Shown piece by piece: positions 52,285 through 61,336 of a DNA stretch of 64,000 nucleotides. The stretch covers positions 1 through 64,000 of the forward strand of contig JAYFPK010000016.1 of NCBI GenBank assembly GCA_034927815.1, written 5' to 3'. Every line of letters begins with the position of its first letter. Position 1 is the stretch's first letter. Under the pieces are notes generated by a model that worked only from the letters and a program-made list of their open reading frames with translations, was not told the DNA's origin and did not search any database. The translations under genes and the position numbers were made by a program. The stretch comes from Limiplasma sp034927815. Lineage in GTDB: Bacteria; Bacillota; Clostridia; Christensenellales; Aristaeellaceae.

Positions 52285-52992
52285 TTGTTTTCTTGGGAAT
52301 GGCTGTGGACACAGCTCAAGGACGTCACGATGCTGTCCACTTTTGTAAGGCTTTTTCTGGCCGTTATTTTCGGCGGAACCATCGGCATGGAACGCCGCTA
52401 CCGGGGGCGAGCCGCGGGAATGCGGACCCACGCGCTGGTGTGCATGGGCGCGTCGCTGGTGATGCTGACCAACCAGTATATCTTCTCCGCGTTTGGCGCC
52501 TCGGACCCCACGCGGCTGGGGGCCCAGGTCATCAGCGGCATTGGCTTTTTGGGCGTGGGAACGATTGTGGTGGACCGGCACCGCCAGGTGCGGGGCCTGA
52601 CCACGGCGGCCGGGCTATGGAGCTGCGCCTGCATGGGCCTGGCGCTGGGCATCGGCTTTTATGAGGCCGCGGTATGCACGTGGCTGCTCATTCTTCTCAC
52701 CGTCTCGGCGCTGAACAAGCTGGAGATGACCGTGCTGGGGAAATCCCGGAGGATGGTGGTATATGCGGAGTTCCAAATGTACAGCGATATCAACGAATTT
52801 GTAGCCTTGGCGGGAACCCAGGAGATCACCGTGACGAGGCTGGAGCTTGTTCAGCCCCACGGATATTCTGACGACCCCGATATCCGCAGCGCCGCGATCA
52901 TCACCCTGCTGCTGCCCAAGGAGCATTCCCACGCGGAGGTCATCAAGCGCCTGGGAGCCAGCATGGGCTTGATTGCCCTGGAGGAGGTATAG
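52285..52992 (+). CDS. MgtC/SapB family membrane protein
   Basis: Integral membrane protein of about 235 residues. The start is ambiguous: TTG 52285 is eight bases after GGGGAGGG; GTG 52276 and ATG 52261 are alternatives. About five membrane segments cover residues 20-150, with the MgtC hallmark AAGMRTHALVCMGASLVML, and ISGIGFLGVGTIV, then RGLTTAAGLW. A cytoplasmic ACT-like domain follows (VVYAEFQMYSDINEF onward). Family members modulate ATP synthase or Mg-related stress. No metal transporter is adjacent. Confidence 0.88.
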   Translation: MFSWEWLWTQLKDVTMLSTFVRLFLAVIFGGTIGMERRYRGRAAGMRTHALVCMGASLVMLTNQYIFSAFGASDPTRLGAQVISGIGFLGVGTIVVDRHRQVRGLTTAAGLWSCACMGLALGIGFYEAAVCTWLLILLTVSALNKLEMTVLGKSRRMVVYAEFQMYSDINEFVALAGTQEITVTRLELVQPHGYSDDPDIRSAAIITLLLPKEHSHAEVIKRLGASMGLIALEEV

Positions 52993-53032
52993 CGGGAGGG
53001 GGACTCTTTCACGCCGGTTATCCAACCGCCGG

Positions 53033-53245
53033 CTAATGGACCGCTTTCCAAGCGGGAGGCGGCAATGGAAAGTATCCCGTACAGGCAAGCGGCGAGGCAA
53101 TGCCCAGGATACAGGCGAGAACGATGGCAAACAGGCCCAGCCTCTTGTGCCGCAAGCGTTCAGGCACCCCCCGCTCTTTTCCAAGCACCGAAACCACGGA
53201 GCCAAGCACTATGCCTAGCGGCCAATGCTGAAAAATCTGCCCGCA
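53033..53245 (-). pseudogene. Possible decayed small membrane protein (DUF4190-like fragment)
   Basis: A minus-strand frame ending at 53033 encodes about 65 credible residues: HWPLGIVLGSVVSVLGKERG and LGLFAIVLACILGIASPL, two glycine-rich hydrophobic segments with a basic linker. This pattern is seen in DUF4190-like two-segment membrane proteins. Upstream the frame continues but turns arginine- and proline-rich without a plausible start, suggesting a truncated remnant. The left boundary is certain; the right one is my estimate. Confidence 0.3.
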
Positions 53246-53336
53246 TGGAGTGGGGAAATCATACCACAGGCAGACCCATTCGCTGTGCAGCGCCGCAAGC
53301 ATCCGTATCCACTCGCCCCCGTACCGTGAAGCGGGA

Positions 53337-53483
53337 TCACGCCGCATTTTCCCTGGCGGCGGATATACGCTGCAACGCGGCGCGGGCGGCCCGCATCTTT
53401 TCCCGAACCGCCACGCCAAAGGAGCGGCGGCCTTCGCGGATCCCGCAGTCAATGCCATCATGGGCGAAACCCGCGCTGTTCAT
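53337..53483 (-). CDS. Small hypothetical protein, 48 residues
   Basis: ATG 53483 is preceded by AAAGGG five bases away and the frame ends at TGA 53337-53339. The product is basic, with a helical C-terminal half (REKMRAARAALQRISAAREN). Nothing identifies it. It is the only other credible frame in the 686-base stretch between the MgtC gene and the rhodanese gene (52993-53678), where I see no promoter or repeat of note. Confidence 0.3.
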   Translation of the reverse strand: MNSAGFAHDGIDCGIREGRRSFGVAVREKMRAARAALQRISAARENAA

Positions 53484-53678
53484 GCTTGCCCTTTACCATC
53501 CCAAAGAACAGGGCAATGCGCGGGAGCGGCCAAAGCGCCGGGGTGGCTTTGTGGAAGGACGGCGGGCGGCGGCATTGCCCCCTCTTTCTGGCAGTATGCC
53601 ATGACCCTTATCAACAGCAACGCGAGGCCCCCACTTTCGTGAGGGCCTCGCTCCATGTAATGGAATGGAGGGCGGGCC

Positions 53679-54578
53679 TTATTCGCTTACAACCTCGTAG
53701 CCCTGGCCCAGCCAGCCGGTGCCGGCATCGGCATTGCCCATGCCGCCGGACATGGAGTAGGCGTCAAAGCCCATCATGCGCAGTACGGCGGTGGTTTGAG
53801 AGGAGGTCTGGCCGCTGTAGCAGTACACGATGATCGCTTTGTCCTCGGGCAGTTGCGACAAGGCTTCTTCCATGCCCTGGCCATAGGGGATGTTGGCGGC
53901 CCCGGGGATGTGGCCCGCGGCATAATCGGCGGCCTGGCGGATGGAGAGGATGTAGTAGTTGTCGTCCTTCTCGTCAACGATGGCCTTCACATTTTCGGGA
54001 GAGATGTTGAAGTTGGCCATAGGGGTTCCGTCCAGGGCCATCTTGGCGGCGAAGTATTCATCCAGCGCTTCCTTGATGGCTCCGTCCACGGCGTAGGCCG
54101 CTTCGGGCACGGCATTGGCCTGATCCTCCAGGTACTTCTCGTGGCCCTCTTCCTTGGAGATGGCGTTGTTGAAGCCGGATTGGACATTCTTGGCCATCTT
54201 TCCGGCGATGTTCAGCAGCGCGGTCACCTGGGAAGCGGTCTGGCCGGTATAGCAGTACACCATGATGGGCCGGTCGTCCGGCAGTGCTTCCAGGTTGTCG
54301 GCGATGGACATGTCAAAGAAGGACAGGTTCACAGCGCCGATGAGATGTCCGGCGGCGTAGTCATCCGGGCGGCGGATGTCCAGGATGAACATCTCATCGC
54401 CGTTTTCCATCATGGCAAACAGGTCCTTGGCGGCAATGACGTTTTTGTCAGAGGGGAAGTTCTTGAAATAGTCGTAGGCTGCGTCGTACACGGGATTGGC
54501 GTCACTGGCCAGGGCGGGGGTAACCAGCAGCGTCAGCAGCAGCGCCGCCAGGAGCAGGAAGGATGCCAGTTTTTTCAT
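53679..54578 (-). CDS. Secreted double-rhodanese protein
   Basis: 299 residues from ATG 54578, seven bases after AGGAGA. A signal peptide (MKKLASFLLLAALLLTLLVT, cut after ALA) directs export without a lipobox. Two rhodanese domains follow, each with its own active-site cysteine: MVYCYTGQTASQ and IVYCYSGQTSSQ. Both AAGH motifs (DDYAAGHLIGAVN and ADYAAGHIPGAANIP) are intact. Two functional cysteines suggest persulfide relay outside the membrane. It belongs to the minus-strand pair with the rhodanese lipoprotein and lies near the YeeE/TusA genes. Confidence 0.9.
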   Translation of the reverse strand: MKKLASFLLLAALLLTLLVTPALASDANPVYDAAYDYFKNFPSDKNVIAAKDLFAMMENGDEMFILDIRRPDDYAAGHLIGAVNLSFFDMSIADNLEALPDDRPIMVYCYTGQTASQVTALLNIAGKMAKNVQSGFNNAISKEEGHEKYLEDQANAVPEAAYAVDGAIKEALDEYFAAKMALDGTPMANFNISPENVKAIVDEKDDNYYILSIRQAADYAAGHIPGAANIPYGQGMEEALSQLPEDKAIIVYCYSGQTSSQTTAVLRMMGFDAYSMSGGMGNADAGTGWLGQGYEVVSE

Positions 54579-54685
54579 AAGGATTCTCCTTTTCGCATGT
54601 TTTCTATCCGTAGCCACGCCATCGCGGCCGGATTGCCGGGAGCCGAAGGGAACCGCCGGGAGCAGACGGGGAAGGGCGGACAGCG

Positions 54686-55603
54686 TCAGGAACCGTCCCG
54701 CACGCTGTTTTGCGCCGCGCCTCCCGCGGGAGCGTCCACGGGATTGGCGCCGCTGGCGGTCCACTCCAGCCAAGCGCCGTCGTAGATCTTCAGGTTGCGG
54801 TAGCCCGCGTCATACAGCCGCAGAAAGCTCACGGCGGCCCGCATGGAGGTGCGGCAGTAGAGGATCACCTCGTTGCCGGTGCGCACGCCCTTTTCGATGT
54901 AGTTGATCCGGGCGGCCTGGGTGTTGATGAAGGTGCCGTCCTTGTAGAAGTTGTTGATGTAATCGTACATCAGGGAACCGGGGATCTTGCCCTCGTCCAG
55001 GTACTCCTGGTTGGAGCGGGTATCCAGCAGAATGACGCCCTTTTGGGGATCGTCCACCTGTTGGCGCACGGCGCGCATGTCCGTGAGGAACTCGTCCCGG
55101 CGGTCCGTGGCGGTGAACTCGGCGGGGGTGACCTCGGGCGCCTCGTCGGTTAAGGCGATGCCGGCCCTTTGGATAGCGGGCAGGCCGCCGCTGACGACCT
55201 TGACGTTCTCCTTGCCGTACACCAGCATGCTCCACCACAGGCGGGAAGCATTCAGGCTGCGGCCTTCGTCGTAGATCACCACCTGGGTGTCGTTGCCGAT
55301 GCCGGCGTTGCCCAGCACGGATGTGATCTTCCCCTTGGAAGCCAGCATGTTCTCCACGGGCAAGTTCACCAGGACGCTGCTGACGGGGATATTCACCGCG
55401 CCGGGCACATGGGCCGCGGCATAGTCCTCCTGGGCCTGCATGTCCACGATGACCACGCCGTCCTTACCGACGTACTGGGACAGCTGGGCCGCTTCGATGA
55501 TGATCTCGTCGGAGGCGGCGTACTGGGAGGTATCGCAGCCGCTCAGCACCGCCAGCATGCTCAGGCATAGCGCCAGGGCGAGAATGCGGACTTTTGTTTT
55601 CAT
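54686..55603 (-). CDS. Rhodanese-like lipoprotein (thiosulfate sulfurtransferase type)
   Basis: 305 residues from ATG 55603 (RBS AGGAGG). The lipobox LAVLSGC predicts a membrane-anchored lipoprotein. Two rhodanese domains follow in the TST arrangement. The N-terminal one (DYAAAHVPGAVNIP) has Asp in place of cysteine (VVIYDEG), as in thiosulfate sulfurtransferases. The C-terminal one carries the catalytic Cys250 in ILYCRTSMRAA. It probably transfers sulfane sulfur on the outer face of the membrane. The secreted rhodanese gene follows on the same strand 107 bases later. Confidence 0.9.
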   Translation of the reverse strand: MKTKVRILALALCLSMLAVLSGCDTSQYAASDEIIIEAAQLSQYVGKDGVVIVDMQAQEDYAAAHVPGAVNIPVSSVLVNLPVENMLASKGKITSVLGNAGIGNDTQVVIYDEGRSLNASRLWWSMLVYGKENVKVVSGGLPAIQRAGIALTDEAPEVTPAEFTATDRRDEFLTDMRAVRQQVDDPQKGVILLDTRSNQEYLDEGKIPGSLMYDYINNFYKDGTFINTQAARINYIEKGVRTGNEVILYCRTSMRAAVSFLRLYDAGYRNLKIYDGAWLEWTASGANPVDAPAGGAAQNSVRDGS

Positions 55604-55688
55604 TGGGTTTGAACCTCCTACGGCATGTGGCCGGGGGCCGCCATGCCTTGTTTTTGCCCGCATTCTATGCAAATGGCGGGACAGATGC

Positions 55689-55694
55689 TATACT
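55689..55694 (+). promoter_or_regulatory. Extended -10 of the GT-C glycosyltransferase gene
   Basis: TATACT at 55689-55694 is preceded by TGC, forming an extended -10. The -35 is poor (TATGCA at 55666). It lies 38 bases before the coding start, in the intergenic space shared with the divergent rhodanese gene. Confidence 0.5.
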
Positions 55695-55731
55695 GGGGCA
55701 GGCGCGCTTGCGCCGGATGGGGGAGGGCGTG

Positions 55732-57285
55732 ATGGGAAAGTTCCTTCGGCGGATCAAGCCTTGGCAGGCGCTGGTGGGATACCTGTGCCTGTATGCGGCT
55801 GTCAGCCTGTCTTCCCTGACCCGTTTCCCCTTTGTGCATTCCGATGAATCCTGGCTGTCGGGCCTCACGCGCCATATGCTCTGCAGCGGCAGCGTTGGGG
55901 TGACGGAGCCTTTTTTTGACCTGAAACCCCGTTATCCCCACGCCATCAAGACCTTGTTTCATCTGCTGCAAATGCTGATGCTCCGGCTGTTTGGCTACCA
56001 CGTGGGCGCCTTCCGCCTGCTGTCCTTGTTGGGCGCTCTGGGAGCCCTGGGGGTGTTCCACGCCATCTTGCTGCGGCTGACCCGCAGGCCCTGGCTTGCG
56101 GTGGCGGGCACGGCGCTGCTGTCCTTGGACGTGCAATTCCTCTACGCCAGCCACTTTGCCCGGGCGGAGATGCTGGTGCTGCCGGGTATGCTGGGCTGCT
56201 TTTTGGCCCTGGGAACCGGAGAGCGCCGCCATCCCGCTTGGGCCGCCATCCTCACGGGGCTTTGCATCGGCCTGCACCCCAACAGCTTTGTGGTGGCGGG
56301 GCTTTGCGGCGCGGTACTGGCGCTGGGGCAAGGCTTTCGGGATTGGAAGGACGTTTTGCGCAAGCTGGCCCTGTATACGGGCATCGTGGCGCTCTTCGCC
56401 CTGGCGGTGATCGCCGTGAGCCTGTGGATGGACGGGGATTTTTTCCGCCACTACTATGGGGAATACGGGGCGGACTACCAGGTGCACGGTTCCCTGCTGG
56501 AAAAACTGGGGGAGACGGGGCCCTACTTCCAGCGGCTTTTTGAACAGGTCAGCGGCACCTACTATACCCCGGATATCCGTGTGCAGCTGCTGCTTTTTGG
56601 GGCGGCCTTGCTGCTGGGAGCGGTATTGCTCCTGATGGGGCGCCGGCACCTTCGGCCCACGCTGTGCGCCCTGTTTGGCATTTGGCTGGCCATGGCCCTG
56701 ATGGGCCGGTACGGGCAGCCCTACGTGGTGTTTTTCTTTCCCTTTGGGTATTTGCTGTTGGCCCAGCTTGCGTCGCTGCTGGGCAAGCGCCGGGGGCTGG
56801 CGCTGCTGACGGCTTTGGGGATCTTCACCGGATATATGACATTCTCCCAGGTGCAGCCCGTCCTGGAGCAGCCGGAGCAGTATGACCGGTACTTGGGCAA
56901 GATCGCCTCCGTGGTTCCGGCGGATGCCAAAACCCTGGGGAACCTCAACGCGGAGTACCACTTCGGGGACGGCAAGCTGCTGGATTACCGCAACTTGCCC
57001 TACCTGGAACGGGAGGGGCTGACCCTTTCCCAGTACCTGCGCTCCCGGCAGGTGCGCTATATCCTCTACTCCAGCGAATTGGAGCTGCTGTATGACCTGC
57101 GCCCCCGGTGGGATCACATTTACGGGGACTTGAGCTTCCTGCCGGAGCTGCAGCGGCTGCTCCGGCAGGAGTGCCAGCTGCTGTATCAATTCGTGGACAA
57201 CCAATACGGTAACCGGGTGGTGAGCTACCAGCACACCGGGCGGGAGTTTACGGTGTCCGTCTACCGCTTTGTGCCCGTGCCGTAG
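55732..57285 (+). CDS. Multi-pass membrane glycosyltransferase (GT-C, family 39-like)
   Basis: 517 residues from ATG 55732 behind GGGGGAGGG. An N-terminal membrane segment is followed by FPFVHSDESWLSG, whose acidic DE pair is the expected catalytic/metal site of GT-C enzymes using polyprenyl-phosphate sugars. About ten hydrophobic segments fill residues 10-400, ending in a soluble C-terminal domain. It resembles ArnT/PMT-like transferases modifying cell-surface glycans. It lies between sulfur genes with no visible functional link. Confidence 0.8.
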   Translation: MGKFLRRIKPWQALVGYLCLYAAVSLSSLTRFPFVHSDESWLSGLTRHMLCSGSVGVTEPFFDLKPRYPHAIKTLFHLLQMLMLRLFGYHVGAFRLLSLLGALGALGVFHAILLRLTRRPWLAVAGTALLSLDVQFLYASHFARAEMLVLPGMLGCFLALGTGERRHPAWAAILTGLCIGLHPNSFVVAGLCGAVLALGQGFRDWKDVLRKLALYTGIVALFALAVIAVSLWMDGDFFRHYYGEYGADYQVHGSLLEKLGETGPYFQRLFEQVSGTYYTPDIRVQLLLFGAALLLGAVLLLMGRRHLRPTLCALFGIWLAMALMGRYGQPYVVFFFPFGYLLLAQLASLLGKRRGLALLTALGIFTGYMTFSQVQPVLEQPEQYDRYLGKIASVVPADAKTLGNLNAEYHFGDGKLLDYRNLPYLEREGLTLSQYLRSRQVRYILYSSELELLYDLRPRWDHIYGDLSFLPELQRLLRQECQLLYQFVDNQYGNRVVSYQHTGREFTVSVYRFVPVP

Positions 57286-57307
57286 GCAGCGCTTTGGGTT
57301 CGCCGCT

Positions 57308-58552
57308 TTACGCCTTTTCAGCCTCCGGCGTACACCGCTGGCAGATCAGCTGGCAGTCGATGCAACCCGCGTCCAGGCATTCCGCGACCTTGCCGTCCTT
57401 CACGATAAGCGCGCAAGGGGCCTCGGGAGCGCCCAGCATCCGGGCGATGCCGTTGGACTTGTATACGTCCACCCGCACCACTTCCAGATCCTGGCCCCGC
57501 TCCGCTTCCAGCCTTTCAAACACAGGCAGCAGCGCGCGGCTGGCGGCGTCGGCGGCGTTCCAGATATACACCACCCGGGGCTTGCCTTCGCACAGGATCT
57601 GCCGCTCTACAATTTCGCTCTCCGCAATGTACTTCTCCGCGGAGTACCCGGCAATGGCCCCGTCGCCCACGGCGGTAGCCACCTGCTTGAGGAACTTCTC
57701 GCACACGTCCCCCGCGGCGAAAACACCGGGAATGTTGGTTTCCATCCGGGAATTTACCAGCAGGTAGCCCTGGCGGGTCATGTCCAGCTGGTCCTGGAAG
57801 ATCTCGGTATTGGGCAAATAGCCGATGAACAGGAAGCAGGTGTCCACAGGCACATCGGTGACATCCCCGGTTTTCACGTTGCGCAGGGCCACGGCGCTAA
57901 GGCGCTCGCCGCCCTTGAACTCGTCCACCACCGTGTTCCAGATGAACTCCATTTTCTCGTTGGAAAGGGCTTGGTTTTTGGCGATTTCGTTGCAGTCCAT
58001 CTTGCCTTCTTCATGCATGACGGATACGATCACCTTGCTGGCGAACTTGGTCAGGAACATGCCTTCCTCGATGGCCGCGTCGCCGCTGCCTACCACCATC
58101 ACGGTTTTGCCGGTATTGGCCGCAGCGTCGCAGGTGGCGCAGAAGGAAATGCCCTTGTCATACAAGAACAGGTCCTCGCCCTTGGCTCCGGTAAGGCGGG
58201 GCTTGCCCCCGGTGGCTACGATCACCACTTTGGCATGGTAATCGGTGCGGAAGGTTTCCACCACCTTGGTTTCCCCTTCCAGCTTCACGGCCTTCACGTC
58301 CGTCAGCTTGAACTTTACGCCGAAGCGCTTGGCCTGCTTGTGAAACAGATCCATCAGCCCGGTGCCGGTATCCCCCTCGGGAAAGCCGGGGTAGTTCTCG
58401 ATTTCGTTGGTGTAGGTGGCCAGGCCCCCTACCAGGGATTTTTCGATGAGCAGAGTTTTCAGGCGGGCCCGGCCGCAGTAGATGCCCGCCGTAAGCCCCG
58501 CGGCCCCGCCGCCGATGATGACGACGTCATATTGTTCAACCTTTTTTTCCAT
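57308..58552 (-). CDS. Thioredoxin reductase-like flavoprotein with C-terminal degenerate thioredoxin domain
   Basis: 414 residues. Residues 1-312 are TrxB-like: FAD loop IIGGGAAGLTAG, redox pair Cys138/Cys141 in SFCATCDAA, NAD(P) loop VVGSGDAAIEEG and the FAD end VFAAGDVCEKFL. Residues 325-390 look like a thioredoxin fold, but WNAADAA replaces the WCGPC active site. The tail is cysteine-rich (Cys392, 397, 400, 404, 407: CLDAGCIDCQLICQRC). Canonical TrxB ends near residue 310, so this is a fusion. It is last in the operon after split YeeE and TusA genes, suggesting it reduces TusA persulfides or another sulfur carrier (inference). Confidence 0.88.
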   Translation of the reverse strand: MEKKVEQYDVVIIGGGAAGLTAGIYCGRARLKTLLIEKSLVGGLATYTNEIENYPGFPEGDTGTGLMDLFHKQAKRFGVKFKLTDVKAVKLEGETKVVETFRTDYHAKVVIVATGGKPRLTGAKGEDLFLYDKGISFCATCDAAANTGKTVMVVGSGDAAIEEGMFLTKFASKVIVSVMHEEGKMDCNEIAKNQALSNEKMEFIWNTVVDEFKGGERLSAVALRNVKTGDVTDVPVDTCFLFIGYLPNTEIFQDQLDMTRQGYLLVNSRMETNIPGVFAAGDVCEKFLKQVATAVGDGAIAGYSAEKYIAESEIVERQILCEGKPRVVYIWNAADAASRALLPVFERLEAERGQDLEVVRVDVYKSNGIARMLGAPEAPCALIVKDGKVAECLDAGCIDCQLICQRCTPEAEKA

Positions 58553-58590
58553 TGAGGTTCCCTTTCCCGAGGGGCGGGCCCAGCCTGCCC

Positions 58591-59139
58591 CTACATAAAG
58601 AACTTTGCCAGGAGTTTGCTGCCTACAAACGCGCCCAGGAACAGGAAGATGGCGAATACCCAGCCCGACAGGGACATGGAGGCAATGCCGCTGTACAGTG
58701 CGCCGATGTTGCAGCCAAAGGCGATTCGCGCCCCGTAGCCCATCAGCAGGCCGCCCAGCACCGCCGCCACCACCTGGCGGATGGATTTGATCTTCTTGAT
58801 CTTGAACTGGGATGCCAGCAGCGTGGCTGCCAACGCCCCCAGCACAATGCCGATGTTGCGCATCGTGCCCGGATCGTTGAGGATGCCGTTATCCAGGGTG
58901 GCCTGGGCCCCGGCTCCGCTGAAGTAATACCATTTGTCCACGTTGCCGCCCACCAGGCGGTACAGCCACGCGCCCCAGTTGGCAAAGGTACCGGAAACGC
59001 CCCAGGGATCACCTGTTACGGAAAGCGTAACCACCTGGAAGATGGAGAGCAATATCGCTCCGGCAATATAGGTAAATGGATTTTTGAAGATCATTACATA
59101 AAACTTGTTCTTGCCAAGCTTGTCAAAAAACGCCTTCAC
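58591..59139 (-). CDS. YeeE/YedE family transporter, C-terminal half
   Basis: 182 residues, a small membrane protein with about four hydrophobic segments. The conserved cysteine motif FGCNIGALYSGIASMSLSGW matches the second repeat of YeeE/TsuA thiosulfate transporters. In those proteins both halves are one polypeptide; here the N-terminal half is encoded separately (59470-60174) with TusA between. The two halves are expected to assemble. Thiosulfate or another reduced sulfur or selenium compound is the likely substrate. Confidence 0.85.
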   Translation of the reverse strand: MKAFFDKLGKNKFYVMIFKNPFTYIAGAILLSIFQVVTLSVTGDPWGVSGTFANWGAWLYRLVGGNVDKWYYFSGAGAQATLDNGILNDPGTMRNIGIVLGALAATLLASQFKIKKIKSIRQVVAAVLGGLLMGYGARIAFGCNIGALYSGIASMSLSGWVFAIFLFLGAFVGSKLLAKFFM

Positions 59140-59207
59140 GGCTTACCCTCGCCGCCTTTCTTTTGGAGCATGGGGATACGCCTCTCGCGGGCGCATCAAA
59201 AGCCCCG

Positions 59208-59435
59208 TCACTTCGTTTTTTCGATGACGATTTCCCATTCGCCGTCGTCCACTTCTTCAATTTCCACGTTGTGGCCCTGCAGGCGGGCCCACTCGGGGAT
59301 GTTTTTCATGGCGCAGCTGTGATCAATGCTCACCACCAGCACGTCGCCCACGGCCATGCCGGCCATTTTCTTTTCGGTCTTCATCAGGGGCACGGGGCAG
59401 GCCTCGCCCAGGCAATCCAACGTAAATTCAGCCAT
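59208..59435 (-). CDS. TusA-family sulfur carrier protein, copy 1
   Basis: 75 residues from ATG 59435, eight bases after AGGAGG. The sulfur-accepting cysteine is in GEACPVPL (CPxP motif). It lies between the two YeeE halves. YeeE-linked TusA proteins accept sulfur at the cytoplasmic exit of the transporter, a well-supported role in related systems (YeeD/TsuB). Confidence 0.9.
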   Translation of the reverse strand: MAEFTLDCLGEACPVPLMKTEKKMAGMAVGDVLVVSIDHSCAMKNIPEWARLQGHNVEIEEVDDGEWEIVIEKTK

Positions 59436-59469
59436 GATGGAATCCTCCTTCAAAATTGTCAATGCTTGC

Positions 59470-60174
59470 TTACGCCTCGGGGGCGCTTCCCACTTTTTTC
59501 TGCTCCCAGAGCATGGCGGCCCGGTACAGGCACAGGATCACCAGCAGCTGGATCACCACGGCGCCCACCCAGCCGAACACATCCGGCAGGAATACCTTGG
59601 GCCCATGCACGATGAAATTCTCCTTCCACCAGCCAAAGTGGGCGGCCCCGATCAGAGATCCCACCACGAAGAAGAACAGGGACAGGATCTGCATGAAGAA
59701 GCCCTCGCCCACCCGCATCAGCGTGCCGGAGGCGCAGCCCCCCGCGATGACCATGCCGATGCCGAAGAGGAACGCTCCAATGACCGTGGCGAAGCTGATG
59801 GGTACGATGTAGCTTTGCCCAGGCATGGGCAGCCCCTTGGACACCGCGCTATACTGGATGCTGGCGAACAGGATGGTGGTGACGGCAAAGGCGATGAGCA
59901 CCGCCCGGGTCACCGAGGTGCTTCCGGTGATCACCGGGTCCCGCATGGAAGCGGTGAAGCAGAAGCGGGATTTTTGCAGAATGAACCCGAAGATGCCGCC
60001 GGTCATCCAAAAGAAGCCCAGGTTTTGATTCCGGGAGGCCTGGAGAATCCCGATCACCACCATCGCCAGCACCACCAGGATGCCGTAGGGGATCTGGTTG
60101 CGCTTCGGCTTGCGGGGCGCCCGGGTGCGGGAGGAGCGAATGGAGGACGTTGCCTGGCTCGTTGTTTCAGACAT
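59470..60174 (-). CDS. YeeE/YedE family transporter, N-terminal half
   Basis: 234 residues from ATG 60174, about seven bases after AGGAGGT; a GTG at 60183 is too close. After a basic N-terminal tail (residues 1-30), about six membrane segments follow. The conserved cysteines lie in KSRFCFTAS and AGGCASGTLMRVGEG, the YeeE substrate-relay motifs. It heads the minus-strand sulfur operon, divergent from lysR. Confidence 0.87.
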   Translation of the reverse strand: MSETTSQATSSIRSSRTRAPRKPKRNQIPYGILVVLAMVVIGILQASRNQNLGFFWMTGGIFGFILQKSRFCFTASMRDPVITGSTSVTRAVLIAFAVTTILFASIQYSAVSKGLPMPGQSYIVPISFATVIGAFLFGIGMVIAGGCASGTLMRVGEGFFMQILSLFFFVVGSLIGAAHFGWWKENFIVHGPKVFLPDVFGWVGAVVIQLLVILCLYRAAMLWEQKKVGSAPEA

Positions 60175-60261
60175 TGATTTCACCTCCTTCTATGATGTAC
60201 ATGCGTAGTTTTGATGAGGAATCATAAGGATTGTAGATTCTTTATCAAAGCCATTGCGCCC

Positions 60262-60372
60262 ATTATAGCACAGGACCCCCTCCATTGAGCATCGGAGATT
60301 GTGATTGTACATAAGGAAAACTTATGACGGCATTCGCCTTCCCTTGTGACGCCATTTTTTTTGTGCTATACT
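60262..60372. promoter_or_regulatory. Divergent promoters between the YeeE operon and lysR
   Basis: Plus strand: TTGTGA (60344-60349), 17 bases, TATACT (60367-60372) with TGC before it drives lysR. Minus strand: extended -10 TGCTATAAT (TATAAT complement at 60262-60267) drives the YeeE operon. In the leader of the latter, GAATCAT and AGATTC (about 60222-60243) form a partial inverted repeat of LysR-site character (T-N11-A-like). Confidence 0.6.
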
Positions 60373-60430
60373 GGCTTGGGTTTGCGCTCCGGCGCAATTT
60401 TCGGCAGGAAAATGGCCTGGAGGGACGGGT

Positions 60431-61336
60431 ATGCAGCTGGAGTATTTTCGCCTGTTTCATAAAGTGGCAGCCTTGGGCAGCATCTCCCATGCGGCGGAGG
60501 CATCCCATATTTCCCAATCGGCCTTGAGCCAGCAGATTCAGCGCCTGGAGCAGGAATTGGGGGTCAAGCTGCTGCGGCGCAGCAACAAGGGCGTGGTGCC
60601 CACCGAGGCCGGGCTGCTGCTGGAGAAGTACGCGGAGCGCTTCATGAGCCTGGAGGATAACCTGCTTTCAGACCTGGCGGACATGCAAAAGGGAGAGGCC
60701 AGCCATACCACGCTGCGCATCGCGGCCTCCCCAGTGGTGGGGATGTACGGGCTGCCCTGCGCCATGTTCCAGATCAAATCCGCCTTTGCGGCGGTGACCT
60801 TCAACCTGACCACGGCCCCTTCCCGGGATGTGGAGGATTCCGTATCCCAGGGGGATAGCGATATCGGCTTCATCATCGGGCCGCCCCAGGGGCAGGGGCT
60901 CATCCACAAGCCCGTATACAGCGATCCGGTGTGCCTGGTGGCCGGGAGCGGCTTTGATGTCAAGCCCTCCCTGACCATGGACGAGCTCCAGGCCTATCCC
61001 TTGGTGGTGCACTCCGTGCGCAGCAGCCTGTACCGCCAGGTGGCGGAATATCTGCGGCGGATCGGCCGGGATTTTTCCCAGTACCGCATCCTGTTCCACC
61101 TGGATACGGCGGAGTCCGTGAAGTCCTCGGTGCTGCAAAACCACGGATTGGCGTTTTTGCCCTATCTGGCCATCAAAAAAGAGCTGTATTTGAAACAGCT
61201 CAAGCGCATTGACCTGGCGGATTTTGATTTGAACTATGACGTGCACATCATCCACAAGCCCCAAAAGGACCTGCCGGAATTGGTGTACCGCATCGCCATG
61301 TATTTGACCCGAATGGGGAGCGATGCGTTTTGCTAA
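60431..61336 (+). CDS. LysR-family transcriptional regulator
   Basis: 301 residues. N-terminal winged helix MQLEYFRLFHKVAALGSISH, with SQSALSQQIQRLEQELG as recognition region, then a periplasmic-binding-like effector domain. Divergent from the YeeE/TusA/TrxR operon, hence its likely regulator. CysB/CysL-type members sense sulfur metabolites, which would fit. Its TAA overlaps the stop of a convergent tusA gene. Confidence 0.92.
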   Translation: MQLEYFRLFHKVAALGSISHAAEASHISQSALSQQIQRLEQELGVKLLRRSNKGVVPTEAGLLLEKYAERFMSLEDNLLSDLADMQKGEASHTTLRIAASPVVGMYGLPCAMFQIKSAFAAVTFNLTTAPSRDVEDSVSQGDSDIGFIIGPPQGQGLIHKPVYSDPVCLVAGSGFDVKPSLTMDELQAYPLVVHSVRSSLYRQVAEYLRRIGRDFSQYRILFHLDTAESVKSSVLQNHGLAFLPYLAIKKELYLKQLKRIDLADFDLNYDVHIIHKPQKDLPELVYRIAMYLTRMGSDAFC

